NCBI RefSeq assembly: GCF_002930645.1
Contig: NZ_PSNW01000003.1
Span: 1 to 64,000, forward strand
Direction: 5' to 3'
Length of the DNA: 64,000 bases
From: Solimonas fluminis
GTDB lineage: Bacteria; Pseudomonadota; Gammaproteobacteria; Nevskiales; Nevskiaceae
Under the pieces are notes generated by a model. That model was given only the letters and a program-made list of their open reading frames with translations. It ran no database searches and was not told the DNA's origin. Positions 36,455-44,654 of this stretch are shown here, piece by piece (position 1 is the first letter of the stretch; every line of letters begins with the position of its first letter). The translations under genes and the position numbers were made by a program.

Positions 36455-38185
36455 TCAGGCCGCCGCCTTGCCGGCCGGCACCGGGTCCTGGCCCTGGGCG
36501 CACGCGGCGATATGGTTGGCGGCGACATAGCCGAAGGTCATCGCGGGACCGATGGTGCCGCCGGCACCCGGGTAGCAGTTGCCGAAGGGACTGCCGGCGT
36601 TGTTGCCGGCCGCATAGAGTCCCGGGATCGGCCGGTCCTGCGTGTCCAGCACCCGCGCATGGGCGTCGGCCTTCAACCCTCCCTTGGTCCCGAGATCGCC
36701 CAGGTTGATCGGCACGGCATAGAACGGCGCGCGGTCGATGGCACCGAGGCAGGGGTTCGGCTTGACGTTGGCGTCGCCGAACATCTGGTCGTAGGCGTTG
36801 CTGCCGCGGCCGAACTCCGGGTCGATGCCGGTCCGGGCGTATTCGTTCATGTTGCCGACCGTGGTCTTCAGCGCGGCCGCCGGCACATGGATCTTCGCCG
36901 CCAGGGCCTCGATGCTGTCGGCGCGGAAGATGTAGTGGTCCCACCAGTCGGGCGGAATCCGGCGGTCGGGCATCAGGATCGTCGGCAGGATGCCGCCGGC
37001 GGTGAATTTCTCGCGGAAGCTCGCGTCGAACACCAGCCAGCAGGGCGTGTTGGCGCCGGTCCTGAGCTGGTCGGCCACCATGGCCTTGCCGAAGTCGTCG
37101 TAGCCGGTGGCTTCATCGACGAAACGCAGGCCCAGGCGGTTCACCGCCACGCTGTGGGGGCGGCCCACGTCGAAGGCGGCCTGGTGGATTTCCTCGAAAT
37201 TGGAGGCCTTGGGCATCGGCACGTGCATGGTCGGAATCCACCAGCCGGCGTCGGTGTGCTCGGTGGCCGCGCCCACCTTCAGGCCCGCCAGCAGGCCTTC
37301 GCCGCGATTGGCATCCTCCGGCGTGCTGCTGTGCCGCGCCAGGCCCGGCACCGGGAAGTAGCGCTCGCGCAGTTCCTGGTTCCACTCGAAACCGCCGGCG
37401 CAGAGCACCACGCCGTGGCGCGCGGCGATCTCGTAGACGCGGCCGAAGTGGCTGACCCTGACGCCGGTCACCCGGCCTCCGGCGGTCACCAACTCGTCCA
37501 GCTTCGTGTCCAGGCGGAGCTGCACGCCCCGCTCGAAGACCTTCTTGTACAGCCAGCCCATCAGGGCGGCTCCCATGGTGAAGCGGCGGTCGCGGGCGGT
37601 CAGCCGGCGCGTATCGAAGTCGGTCCAGTAGCGCCAGAACATCTTGATGAAGGTCATCACCCAGCCCTTGGCGCGGGTGGACAGGGAGAAGAACTCCATC
37701 ACGTCCATCGAGTAGCGGCCGAAGACCTTGAAGCGGTTGTACTGCTCGCGCATCAGCGGGAAGAAGCGGCCGAGCTGCGGCCCGTCGAAGGTATCGACGA
37801 TCAGCGAGCGGTCGGCGCGGGCATCCGGCGCCCCCTGGTAATAGTCCGGCCAGGCCGCGACGCCGAGGGGGATGCCCTGGTCCTTGATGAACCGCGCCAT
37901 CGCCGGCGCATGGTCCAGGTAGGCATCGAGGCGGTCGCGCTGCACCGGTCCGGTCATGACGCTGCCGAGATAGCTCAGCGTCTTCTCGCGGTTGTCGTCG
38001 CTGGGGCCCAGCTTGTTGTCGGGCACCCAGAGCACGCCGCCGGAGGTGGCCGAGGTGCCGCCGAACTTGTGGGCCTTCTCCACCACCAGCACCGACAGGC
38101 CGCGCTCGGCGGCGCGCAGGGCCGCCACCGCGCCGGCGGCGCCGGAGCCGACGACGACCACGTCAAAGGTTTCGCTTGCGCTCAT
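36455..38185 (-). CDS. FAD-dependent 3-ketosteroid-dehydrogenase-like oxidoreductase
   Basis: 576 residues of the fumarate reductase/KstD flavoprotein family. VVVVGSGAAGAVAALRAAE starts the FAD Rossmann fold, and GGTSATSGGVLWVPDN continues it. The C-terminal GLYAAGNNAGSPFGN and GPAMTFGYVAANHIA are close to the FAD-closing motif of 3-ketosteroid delta-1-dehydrogenases. It should introduce a double bond next to a carbonyl. The ATG at 38185 follows GGAGAGA; a longer open frame upstream is the shadow of the ferredoxin, SDR and P450 genes. Its neighbours, a P450, a ferredoxin and an SDR, suit ring oxidation of a steroid or terpenoid, by inference. Confidence 0.9.
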   Translation of the reverse strand: MSASETFDVVVVGSGAAGAVAALRAAERGLSVLVVEKAHKFGGTSATSGGVLWVPDNKLGPSDDNREKTLSYLGSVMTGPVQRDRLDAYLDHAPAMARFIKDQGIPLGVAAWPDYYQGAPDARADRSLIVDTFDGPQLGRFFPLMREQYNRFKVFGRYSMDVMEFFSLSTRAKGWVMTFIKMFWRYWTDFDTRRLTARDRRFTMGAALMGWLYKKVFERGVQLRLDTKLDELVTAGGRVTGVRVSHFGRVYEIAARHGVVLCAGGFEWNQELRERYFPVPGLARHSSTPEDANRGEGLLAGLKVGAATEHTDAGWWIPTMHVPMPKASNFEEIHQAAFDVGRPHSVAVNRLGLRFVDEATGYDDFGKAMVADQLRTGANTPCWLVFDASFREKFTAGGILPTILMPDRRIPPDWWDHYIFRADSIEALAAKIHVPAAALKTTVGNMNEYARTGIDPEFGRGSNAYDQMFGDANVKPNPCLGAIDRAPFYAVPINLGDLGTKGGLKADAHARVLDTQDRPIPGLYAAGNNAGSPFGNCYPGAGGTIGPAMTFGYVAANHIAACAQGQDPVPAGKAAA

Positions 38186-38232
38186 CGCTCTCTCCAGCCA
38201 GCGAAGCGCCCCCGGAAGGGGCGGTTGGGGTT

Positions 38233-38556
38233 TCAGAAGCTCGGGGCGACGGTGACCCGCAGGCCATCCAGTTCGTCGCGCAGGCGGATCTGGCAGCACA
38301 GGCGGCTGTTCGGCTGCACGTCCGGCGCCATGTCCAGCGTCCCGGTCTCCACCTCGTCGGGCTTGCCGGTCCTGGCCTCCCAGGCGGCATCGACGTAGAC
38401 ATGGCAGGTGGCGCAGGCACAACTGCCGCCGCAGTCGCCGAGGATGCCCTCGACGCCGTTGAAGCGGCCGACTTCCATCATCGATTCGCCCGCCGCGATG
38501 TTCTCGATCGTCTTCTCGACGCCGTTGGCCTGGACGAAGGTGACCTTGATACCCAT
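38233..38556 (-). CDS. [2Fe-2S] ferredoxin, adrenodoxin/putidaredoxin type
   Basis: 107 residues. Cys42, Cys48 and Cys51 (DCGGSCACATCHVYV) and a Cys at 87/88 (SRLCCQI) match the Cx5Cx2C...C cluster of P450 redox partners. It transfers electrons one at a time to the P450 encoded two genes upstream; this pairing follows from the operon. It lies 19 bases after the SDR gene and 47 bases before the flavoprotein gene. It could also serve the P450 at 7013 and take electrons from the reductase at 1334. Confidence 0.94.
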   Translation of the reverse strand: MGIKVTFVQANGVEKTIENIAAGESMMEVGRFNGVEGILGDCGGSCACATCHVYVDAAWEARTGKPDEVETGTLDMAPDVQPNSRLCCQIRLRDELDGLRVTVAPSF

Positions 38557-38574
38557 TGCTTTCCGTAGTCCTGT

Positions 38575-39414
38575 TTACGAGGCCAGCGCCTGGGCGCGGG
38601 CCTCCATGATTTCGCGCAGGTGGTTGACCGGATCGCCGGCCGTGATGCCGCCATCCACCGGCAGCACCGTGCCGGTGATCTGGGCCGAGCGGTCGCCGAC
38701 CATGAACAGCACCACCTGGGCCACGTCTTCCGGGCGGCCGGTGCGCTTCAGCGGCTGGTTGACGTCGAAGGCCGCGCCCACCGCCTGCTTCACCCGCTCC
38801 GCCACCTCCGGGCTGATGCCCGGCGGCGCGAAGGAGGTCAGCGGCGTGCGGATATGGCCCGGCGCCAGGCAGTTGAGGCGGATGTTGTACTCGGCAAAGT
38901 CGATCGCCAGCGACTTGCTCAGCATGATCACCGCCGCCTTGGTCGCCCGGTAGGTCATCAGCGCCTGGCCGGGCAGCACGCCGGCGATGGAGGCGTTGTT
39001 GAGGATCACGCCGCCGCCGTTCCTCGACATATGGCGCGCCGCCGCCTGGCAGCCCACCATCACGCCGAAGAGGTTGATGCCGACCACGTGCTGGAAGTCC
39101 TCCAGCTTGTCGTCGAGGAAGCGGGCATGCTGCGCGCCGGAGATGCCGGCGTTGTTGAACATGATGTGCAGGCCGCCGAACTGCTCGATGGCGAAGGCCA
39201 CCAGGGCCTCCACCTCGTCCTTCTTCGAGACGTCGGTGCGCTTGAACCGCGCGTGGGGGCCCAGCTGGGCGACCAGTTCCTGCCCCTGGGCCTCGTTGAC
39301 GTCCGCCAGCACCACCCTGGCCCCTTCGGCGACGAACAGCTCCACGGTCGCCCGGCCGATGCCGCTGGCGCCGCCGGTGACGATCGCCACCTTTCCCGCG
39401 AGTTCCTGGCCCAC
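38575..39414 (-). CDS. SDR family oxidoreductase
   Basis: 279 residues from a GTG start 9 bases after the P450 stop, with a GGGGAC ribosome site. VTGGASGIG at 12-20, NNAG at 87-90, Ser142, and Tyr155-x3-Lys159 (YRATK) are all intact. The C-terminal about 20 residues (HLREIMEARAQAL) extend beyond the usual SDR end. It probably oxidises the alcohol made by the P450, by position in the operon. NAD specificity is suggested by Asp in LADVN after the second strand. Confidence 0.9.
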   Translation of the reverse strand: MGQELAGKVAIVTGGASGIGRATVELFVAEGARVVLADVNEAQGQELVAQLGPHARFKRTDVSKKDEVEALVAFAIEQFGGLHIMFNNAGISGAQHARFLDDKLEDFQHVVGINLFGVMVGCQAAARHMSRNGGGVILNNASIAGVLPGQALMTYRATKAAVIMLSKSLAIDFAEYNIRLNCLAPGHIRTPLTSFAPPGISPEVAERVKQAVGAAFDVNQPLKRTGRPEDVAQVVLFMVGDRSAQITGTVLPVDGGITAGDPVNHLREIMEARAQALAS

Positions 39415-39423
39415 GCCCGTCCC

Positions 39424-40737
39424 CTAGCGGCGCCTGAACGTGATGGGCAGGCGCTCGATCGAGCGCGTGGCCACGGTCGGCAGGTAGCCGATCTCGCTGG
39501 CCGGAATGGCCAGCCGGATGTCCGCCATGCGGCGGCTGATCTCGCGGGCCGCCACCTTGATCTCCATGCGCGACAGCGAGGCGCCGACGCAGCGGTGCAC
39601 GCCCACGCCGAAGGCGACGTGCCTGGCGATGTTGGCGCGGTTGATGTCGAAGTCGCGCGGGCAGGCGAACTGGCTCTCGTCGTCGTTGCCCGAGGCGTAG
39701 AGCACCAGCAGGTGCGCATGGGCCGGCAGCTTCACGCCGCCCAGTTCCACCTCCTTCGTGGTCATCTTGGCCAGGCCGCGCACCGGCGGCTCGATGCGCA
39801 GCAGTTCCTCGACGAAGCGGTTCAGCAGGCGGTCGTCGTCCACCGACTCCTGCAGCGTCTTCGCCACCTCCGGGCGGGTCGCCAGCACGAACAGCAGGTT
39901 GCCGATGGCGGTGGCCGTGGTGTCGTTGCCGGCGATGACCAGGGCCCGGATCAGCGACACCGCCTCGCCGAACTCCAGCACGCTGCCGTCGTCCAGCCTG
40001 GCGTGGACGATGTCGGAGATCATGTCCTCGCGCGGCTGTTCCTGTCGCGCCTTCATCTCGCCGATGATGAAGTTCTGCAGCTCGCAGATCAGCGCGGCGT
40101 TCTCGCGCATCTGGTCGCGGTCCTGCATCTTGGAAATCTGCGCGGTGACGGCACCCGACCACTGCTGGATCTTGGCGGCGTTGAACTCGGCGATGCCCAG
40201 CTGCTCGCAGATCACGCGGATGGTCAACGGCACGGCGAAGTCCCTGACGCCATCCACCACCTGGCCGTTGGCCCCCTTCTCGGCCAGCTTCCCGATCAGC
40301 TCGACGATGATCGCGGTGATGCCCGGCTCCAGCGTGGCCACCCGGTGCGCGGTGAAGGCCTTCTCCAGCAGGCGGCGCACGCGGGTATGTCCCGGCGGGT
40401 CGTCCTTGATGGCGTCGGCGAAGAAACCGCCGCCGTCCCGCTCCAGGATCTGCTTGAACTCCTCGAAGAAGCCGTTGGCGTACATCGCGGCATAGCCGTG
40501 CTTGTCCGAATAGGTCTGGGGATCGCGCAGCACGGTGACGATATCGTCGTAGCGCGACACCAGCCACATGTTCAGCTTGGCATCGAAGTGCACCGGCGAT
40601 TCGCTGCGCAGCGCCTGGTAGAAGGCGTTGGGCTGCGCCAGGACGTCCTTCAGCGACGCGTCCTTCAGCGCGGCGGCGCCGCTGCCGGTGAAGGGGCACT
40701 TGCCCGCGGTGGGGGATACTGCCTGGGCCTGTTCCAT
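39424..40737 (-). CDS. Cytochrome P450
   Basis: 437 residues. The heme motif FGVGVHRCVG contains Cys383. The I-helix AGNDTTATA and the ExxR of VEELLR are present. The N-terminal KCPFTG and YSDKHGYAAMYANG lack a membrane anchor, so it is soluble. It needs the [2Fe-2S] ferredoxin encoded two genes downstream, a class I system. The AraC-type gene ends 31 bases upstream, so regulator and P450 are probably one transcript. The CYP family is not recognised beyond general resemblance to steroid/terpene P450s of proteobacteria. Confidence 0.94.
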   Translation of the reverse strand: MEQAQAVSPTAGKCPFTGSGAAALKDASLKDVLAQPNAFYQALRSESPVHFDAKLNMWLVSRYDDIVTVLRDPQTYSDKHGYAAMYANGFFEEFKQILERDGGGFFADAIKDDPPGHTRVRRLLEKAFTAHRVATLEPGITAIIVELIGKLAEKGANGQVVDGVRDFAVPLTIRVICEQLGIAEFNAAKIQQWSGAVTAQISKMQDRDQMRENAALICELQNFIIGEMKARQEQPREDMISDIVHARLDDGSVLEFGEAVSLIRALVIAGNDTTATAIGNLLFVLATRPEVAKTLQESVDDDRLLNRFVEELLRIEPPVRGLAKMTTKEVELGGVKLPAHAHLLVLYASGNDDESQFACPRDFDINRANIARHVAFGVGVHRCVGASLSRMEIKVAAREISRRMADIRLAIPASEIGYLPTVATRSIERLPITFRRR

Positions 40738-40768
40738 GGTCTCGTGGTCTCTTGGTTCTGTGGCGGCC

Positions 40769-41785
40769 TCAGTGCCGCGACTCGCCGCCGTCCAGCACCA
40801 GCGTCTGCGGTTCCACCGGCGGACGCGGCGCGCCGACAGCGCGGTACTCGCGCGGGCTGAGCTTGAATTCCCGCTTGAACATGCGGCTGAAATGGGCGGC
40901 GCTCTTGAAGCCCACCCGGTAGGCGATCTCGCTGATCGAGGCCTCGCCGGGCCGGGAGTTGACCAGCCACTGGCTGGCGGTCTTGAGGCGCTTGTCCCAG
41001 ACCAGTTCCGAGAACGGCGTACCCCGCAGCTTGAGCAGCAGCGACAGGTAGCGCGGCGAGATGCCGCAGGCCTTGGCGGTGGCGGCGATGCTCAGCTTGG
41101 GATCGGAAAGATGGATCTCGATGAAGCGCAGCACGTCGTTGAGCCGCTTGTCCGACATGGTCTGCCGCTGCGTGCTGCAGGACTGGTGCTCCTTCACGGC
41201 CTCGCCGACCACGGACAGCGCCGTGTTGATCAGCAGCTGCGAAACCTCGTCCTTCAGCTCGCCCGGATCCTCGAAGAGGTCGCCGAGGATGCGTTGGGCG
41301 ATGCCGAACTTGCGCCCCTCGGCCGGGATGCAGAAGCCGGGCCGGACATCCAGCGGCAGCACCTGCCGCAGGATGTGGGTCGGCACGATCACGTGCAGCA
41401 CCTCATGCACCGAGTTCTCGCCGGGCTGGCATTCCACCGAGAACGGCGTCATCGACTTGGTGATCATGAAGTCGCCGGCGTTGGCCACGCTCTCGCCGCC
41501 CGGCAGGGAAACGCAGAGGCGCCCGCGCTTGACGAACCAGAGCACCGTGACGTCGGTGGCGTCCTCGCGGATATGCGCCCAGGAGCGGCGGAAAAACAGC
41601 CGCGTCTTGGAGCGCAGGCGGATGATCGAGCAGGCGCCCACCGCCTTGCGGTCGGCCCTGACATGGATGACCGAGCCGGGCTCGATCGAGTAGTCGCCCG
41701 AGTAGTACTCGCGGTTGCGCGGCCCGCGGTAGGTATTCTGGCAATCGAGATAGTTGCGCTTGTCGAACAGGAACAGCGTTTCCAT
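40769..41785 (-). CDS. AraC family transcriptional regulator
   Basis: 338 residues. An N-terminal AraC-binding-2-like domain (YYSGDYSIEPGSVIHVRA, LWFVKRGRLCVSLPGGE) is followed by two helix-turn-helix motifs at about 215-315, with SIAATAKACGISPRYLSLLL and SEIAYRVGFKSAAHFSRMFK. It probably activates the P450 operon it heads. The short AT-rich palindrome ACTTTTAAAGT lies 48 bases upstream. The TTTCC start context lacks a strong ribosome site. Confidence 0.9.
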   Translation of the reverse strand: METLFLFDKRNYLDCQNTYRGPRNREYYSGDYSIEPGSVIHVRADRKAVGACSIIRLRSKTRLFFRRSWAHIREDATDVTVLWFVKRGRLCVSLPGGESVANAGDFMITKSMTPFSVECQPGENSVHEVLHVIVPTHILRQVLPLDVRPGFCIPAEGRKFGIAQRILGDLFEDPGELKDEVSQLLINTALSVVGEAVKEHQSCSTQRQTMSDKRLNDVLRFIEIHLSDPKLSIAATAKACGISPRYLSLLLKLRGTPFSELVWDKRLKTASQWLVNSRPGEASISEIAYRVGFKSAAHFSRMFKREFKLSPREYRAVGAPRPPVEPQTLVLDGGESRH

Positions 41786-41832
41786 GACCGGCTCCTCCAG
41801 TGAGGGATCGCCCGTGCATGGAGCGTCCCCGT

Positions 41833-41843
41833 ACTTTTAAAGT
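41833..41843. promoter_or_regulatory. AT-rich palindrome ACTTTTAAAGT in the P450-operon promoter region
   Basis: Exact five-base arms around T lie 48-58 bases upstream of the AraC-type start in otherwise GC-rich DNA. It could be part of a promoter or an operator. Evidence is only position and composition. Confidence 0.3.
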
Positions 41844-41935
41844 CACTGGATCGTATCGGCCCGGTTCCGGGTCGTCCCCGCAGAGGGCGCGGGCGCATAT
41901 ACAGATGGCGCATCGGGAACCCGGAACCACCAAGT

Positions 41936-42015
41936 CCGTCATGCCGGCGGAAGCCGGAATCCAGCCCCGGACAGGAGTGGCGATAGCTGGATACCGGCTT
42001 TCGCCGGTATGACGG
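41936..42015. repeat. 80-bp inverted repeat of the dispersed CCGTCATGCCGG type
   Basis: CCGTCATGCCGGCGGAAGCC at the left and GGCTTTCGCCGGTATGACGG at the right are near-exact inverted copies, with CTGGAT/ATCCAG steps inside and a 23-base centre. Elements with a CCGTCATNCCGGCG core recur in many proteobacterial genomes and may be mobilised by REP-associated transposases. Only one copy is seen in this window. Confidence 0.7.
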
Positions 42016-42039
42016 AAAAAGCCCCAGGGAAGCCCTGAA

Positions 42040-42158
42040 AAGTCCGTTCGTGCTGAGCCTGTCGAAGCACGGGCGGACTTTCCCCACCGTGGGTCGACGA
42101 GTTACCGTCCACCCCTCGATCCTTCGACAGGCTCGGGACTTCAGGGCGAACGGTAACT
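42040..42158. repeat. Two opposed REP-like palindromes
   Basis: The first, 42040-42080, pairs AAGTCCG with CGGACTT around GAGCCTGTCGAAGCACG. The second, about 42101-42157, pairs GTTACCGT with ACGGTAAC around the TCGATCCTTCGACAGGC core. Together with the 80-bp repeat they fill most of the 490-base gap between the CoA-transferase and AraC-type genes. No gene is seen there. Confidence 0.75.
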
Positions 42159-42242
42159 TCTTCAAGGCTTTCCCAGCGGGCGACCCCGCTGTCCGCCAGT
42201 TCCTTTCGAATCCCCGGTGGGACGCAGGCCAGGCTTTTCATC

Positions 42243-42266
42243 CCCTCTCCCGCCCGCGGGAGAGGG
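42243..42266. terminator. Hairpin CCCTCTCCCGC-CC-GCGGGAGAGGG after the CoA-transferase operon
   Basis: An exact 11-bp stem begins 10 bases after the minus-strand stop at 42276. It matches the hairpin at 23743-23768, likewise placed after a minus-strand operon. The minus strand continues with GATGAAAAG rather than a T run, so it is at best a weak intrinsic terminator or an mRNA-end structure. Confidence 0.5.
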
Positions 42267-42275
42267 AATCGTCCA

Positions 42276-43481
42276 TCACCGCGCCACGCCCGCCTCGGCC
42301 AGCTCCCGCTGCCGCTCCGGGGACAGGCCCAGGATCTCCCCCAGGACATAGGCGTTGTGCTCGCCCAGCCGCGGCGCGGCGGCGCCGATGGCCGCTTCGC
42401 GCGTCATCTTCCAGGAAGGCCCCACGATGCTGCGGGCCTCTCCCTCGCTCGTATGCACCTCGCGGAAGAAGCCGTTGCCCCAGAGATGGGGGTCGGCCAC
42501 CAGGTCCACCGAGCTCTGGCTCCTGGCCGCGGCCAGGCCGCGGCCCTGCAGTTCCGCCGCCAGCCCGGCGGCGTCGCGGCCGGCGGTCCAGGCGGCCAGC
42601 CGGCGGTCCAGCTCATCCTCGGCGGCCTTGCGCGCCGCCAAGTCGCGGAAGCGCGTGTCCTGCGCCAGCCCGGGCTGCCCCATGGCCTCGCAGAGCCGGG
42701 CCCAGTCGGCGTCGCCGGCGGCCGCGATGCTGATCCATTCGCCCTCCCGGCAGGGATAGACGCCGTGCGGCGCCATGTCCGGATGGCGGTTGCCCCGGCC
42801 CAGCGGGACCGTGCCCTTCAGCAGCGATTCCATGACCGTATCGCCGATCATGCTGGTCATGCATTCCACGGCCGACACGTCGACGAACTGCCCGACCCCG
42901 GTGCGGCGGCGGTGCAGCAAGGCCACCGTGGCGGCATAGGCCGCGGCGGCCCCGAACGTGGAGTCGGCATAGCGCACGTTCATGCCGGCCGGCGCCTCGC
43001 CCTCGTAGCCCACCAGCAGGCTCACGCCGCCCAGCGCGGCAAAGCAGGGGGCATAGCCGGTCTGGTAGGCCAGCGGGCCCTCGCTGCCCCACATCCCCAT
43101 CGAGACATAGACGATGTCCGGCTTCACCTGCCGCACCGCCTCGTAGCCCAGCCCCAGGCGCCGGACCGCCCCGGGGCGCAGGTTCTCCACCACGATGTCG
43201 GCCCGGGCCAGCAGGTCCTTCAGCAGCGCGATGCCCTGCGGCTGCTTCATGTCGATCTGCACGCTGAGCTTCTGCGGGTTCACCGCCTGGAAGCCCGGCG
43301 CCTTGTTGATGTCGGCCACGCCGAAGGTCCGCGTCACGTCCAGGGATTCCAGGCTCTCGACCCGGATCACCTCGGCGCCGAGGAAGGACAGCAGCTTGCC
43401 CACGTAGGGGCCCGCCCAGACCTTGGTCAGCTCCACCACCCTCACCCCCTGCAGGGGGCCGCCGCGCTTCCGCTGCGTCAT
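42276..43481 (-). CDS. CaiB/BaiF family (class III) CoA-transferase
   Basis: 401 residues, the usual length. VVELTKVWAGPYVGKLLSFLGAEVIRVE is the family N-terminus. DIVVENLRPGAVRRLGLGYE and YADSTFGA, with the catalytic Asp, follow; GTVPLGRGNRHPDMAPHGVYP is also typical. It moves CoA between carboxylic acids. Its ATG overlaps the stop of the second CoA-transferase gene by 4 bases, so the two proteins are coupled and may form a heterodimer. It is the last gene of the hydantoinase-like operon. Confidence 0.92.
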   Translation of the reverse strand: MTQRKRGGPLQGVRVVELTKVWAGPYVGKLLSFLGAEVIRVESLESLDVTRTFGVADINKAPGFQAVNPQKLSVQIDMKQPQGIALLKDLLARADIVVENLRPGAVRRLGLGYEAVRQVKPDIVYVSMGMWGSEGPLAYQTGYAPCFAALGGVSLLVGYEGEAPAGMNVRYADSTFGAAAAYAATVALLHRRRTGVGQFVDVSAVECMTSMIGDTVMESLLKGTVPLGRGNRHPDMAPHGVYPCREGEWISIAAAGDADWARLCEAMGQPGLAQDTRFRDLAARKAAEDELDRRLAAWTAGRDAAGLAAELQGRGLAAARSQSSVDLVADPHLWGNGFFREVHTSEGEARSIVGPSWKMTREAAIGAAAPRLGEHNAYVLGEILGLSPERQRELAEAGVAR

Positions 43482-44650
43482 GCGCCCTCTCCCGCCAGCA
43501 ACCGGTCCGTGTCCTGGCCCAGCAGGGGCGCCGGCGACTCCAGGCGCGCCGGCGTCTCGCTCAGCTTGTAAGGCACCGTGGGATACAGCGAACGCCCCAG
43601 CACCGGATGCTCCAGCTCGGCGAAGTAGCCGCGATGGCGGTACTGCGGCGAGCCCTTGAGATCCTCGGCGCTGTTCACCGGCACCAGGGTCAGTCCCAGC
43701 TTCTGCGCCTCGGCCGCCACCGGCTCCTTGTCCTGCGTGGCCAGCCAGGCCGCGATGTGCCGGCGGCACTCGGCCACGCGCGGCGGCGTGCACTCGCGCT
43801 CCAGCCAGCGCTCCGGGAAGGCCTTCATCCACTCCGGATCGCCCAGCAGCTGCCTCAGGCCATCCCAGTGCGACGGCGCCGACATCCAGATGTAGGCATA
43901 GCCGTCGCGGCAGCGGAAGATGCCGGCCGGGCCGAACAGGTCCAGCGCATTGCGCCGCGTGCTCACGTCCATGTCGCCGGCCACCATCTGGCCCAGCACG
44001 TAGTCCACGCGCGAGGCCAGCACCTGCTGGGCGGAAACCTCGATGAACTGTCCCTGCCCGCTGCCCTCGCGCTCGTACAGCGCCGCCACGATGCACATCG
44101 CCGAATCCAGCGCTGCCTCGTAGCTGGGCAGGAAGCGGCCCGCGCCGTTCAGCGGCGGGCGGCTTTCGTCGGCGCCGGTCGGCGTGTGGTAGCCCCAGCC
44201 GCTGGCATGGAAGACGTTGAGGTCCTGGGCATGCCGGCGATCTTCCGGCGGCGTTTGGCCATAGGGCGTGATCGAGCACAGCAGCAGGCGCGGCCAGGCC
44301 GCGGAGAAGGCCTGCGGGTCCAGCCCGATGCCCTTGAGCCAGCCCGGCGCATGGTCGTCGATCACCACGTCCACCCGCTCCAGCAGGCGCCGCAGCGTTT
44401 CGGCCGCGGCCGGATCGGCGGGGTCCAGGCTGACCGAGCGCTTGTTGGTATTCAGGTAGGCGAACAAGCCACTGCGCTCCAGCGCCTCGCCCGTGCCGGC
44501 GAAGGGTCCCAGGCGGCGCGTGGGACTGCCCTCCCCCGGCTTCTCCAGCTTGATGACCTCGGCACCGAAATCGGCGAGCAGCTTGCCGCAGTACTCGCCG
44601 GCCACGCTCTCCGACAGCTCCAGCACCCGGTAGGGACGCAGCGCCGACAT
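43478..44650 (-). CDS. CaiB/BaiF family CoA-transferase paralogue lacking the catalytic Asp
   Basis: 390 residues. YRVLELSESVAGEYCGKLLADFGAEVIKLE and NKRSVSLD are clear family marks. At the site where the partner has YADSTFGA this protein has LPSYEAALDS, so the catalytic Asp of family III seems to be Ser. It may be the structural partner of the adjacent transferase, as in two-subunit CoA-transferases such as BbsEF. It starts 4 bases after the hydantoinase A stop, in one operon. Confidence 0.88.
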   Translation of the reverse strand: MSALRPYRVLELSESVAGEYCGKLLADFGAEVIKLEKPGEGSPTRRLGPFAGTGEALERSGLFAYLNTNKRSVSLDPADPAAAETLRRLLERVDVVIDDHAPGWLKGIGLDPQAFSAAWPRLLLCSITPYGQTPPEDRRHAQDLNVFHASGWGYHTPTGADESRPPLNGAGRFLPSYEAALDSAMCIVAALYEREGSGQGQFIEVSAQQVLASRVDYVLGQMVAGDMDVSTRRNALDLFGPAGIFRCRDGYAYIWMSAPSHWDGLRQLLGDPEWMKAFPERWLERECTPPRVAECRRHIAAWLATQDKEPVAAEAQKLGLTLVPVNSAEDLKGSPQYRHRGYFAELEHPVLGRSLYPTVPYKLSETPARLESPAPLLGQDTDRLLAGEGA

Positions 44651-44654
44651 GGGC

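Noticed and set aside
36455-40699. A single 1414-codon open frame on the minus strand
   Set aside because: It contains the real flavoprotein (from 38185) but upstream it runs in the wrong frame through the ferredoxin, SDR and P450 genes, with no domain match. High GC removes stops.
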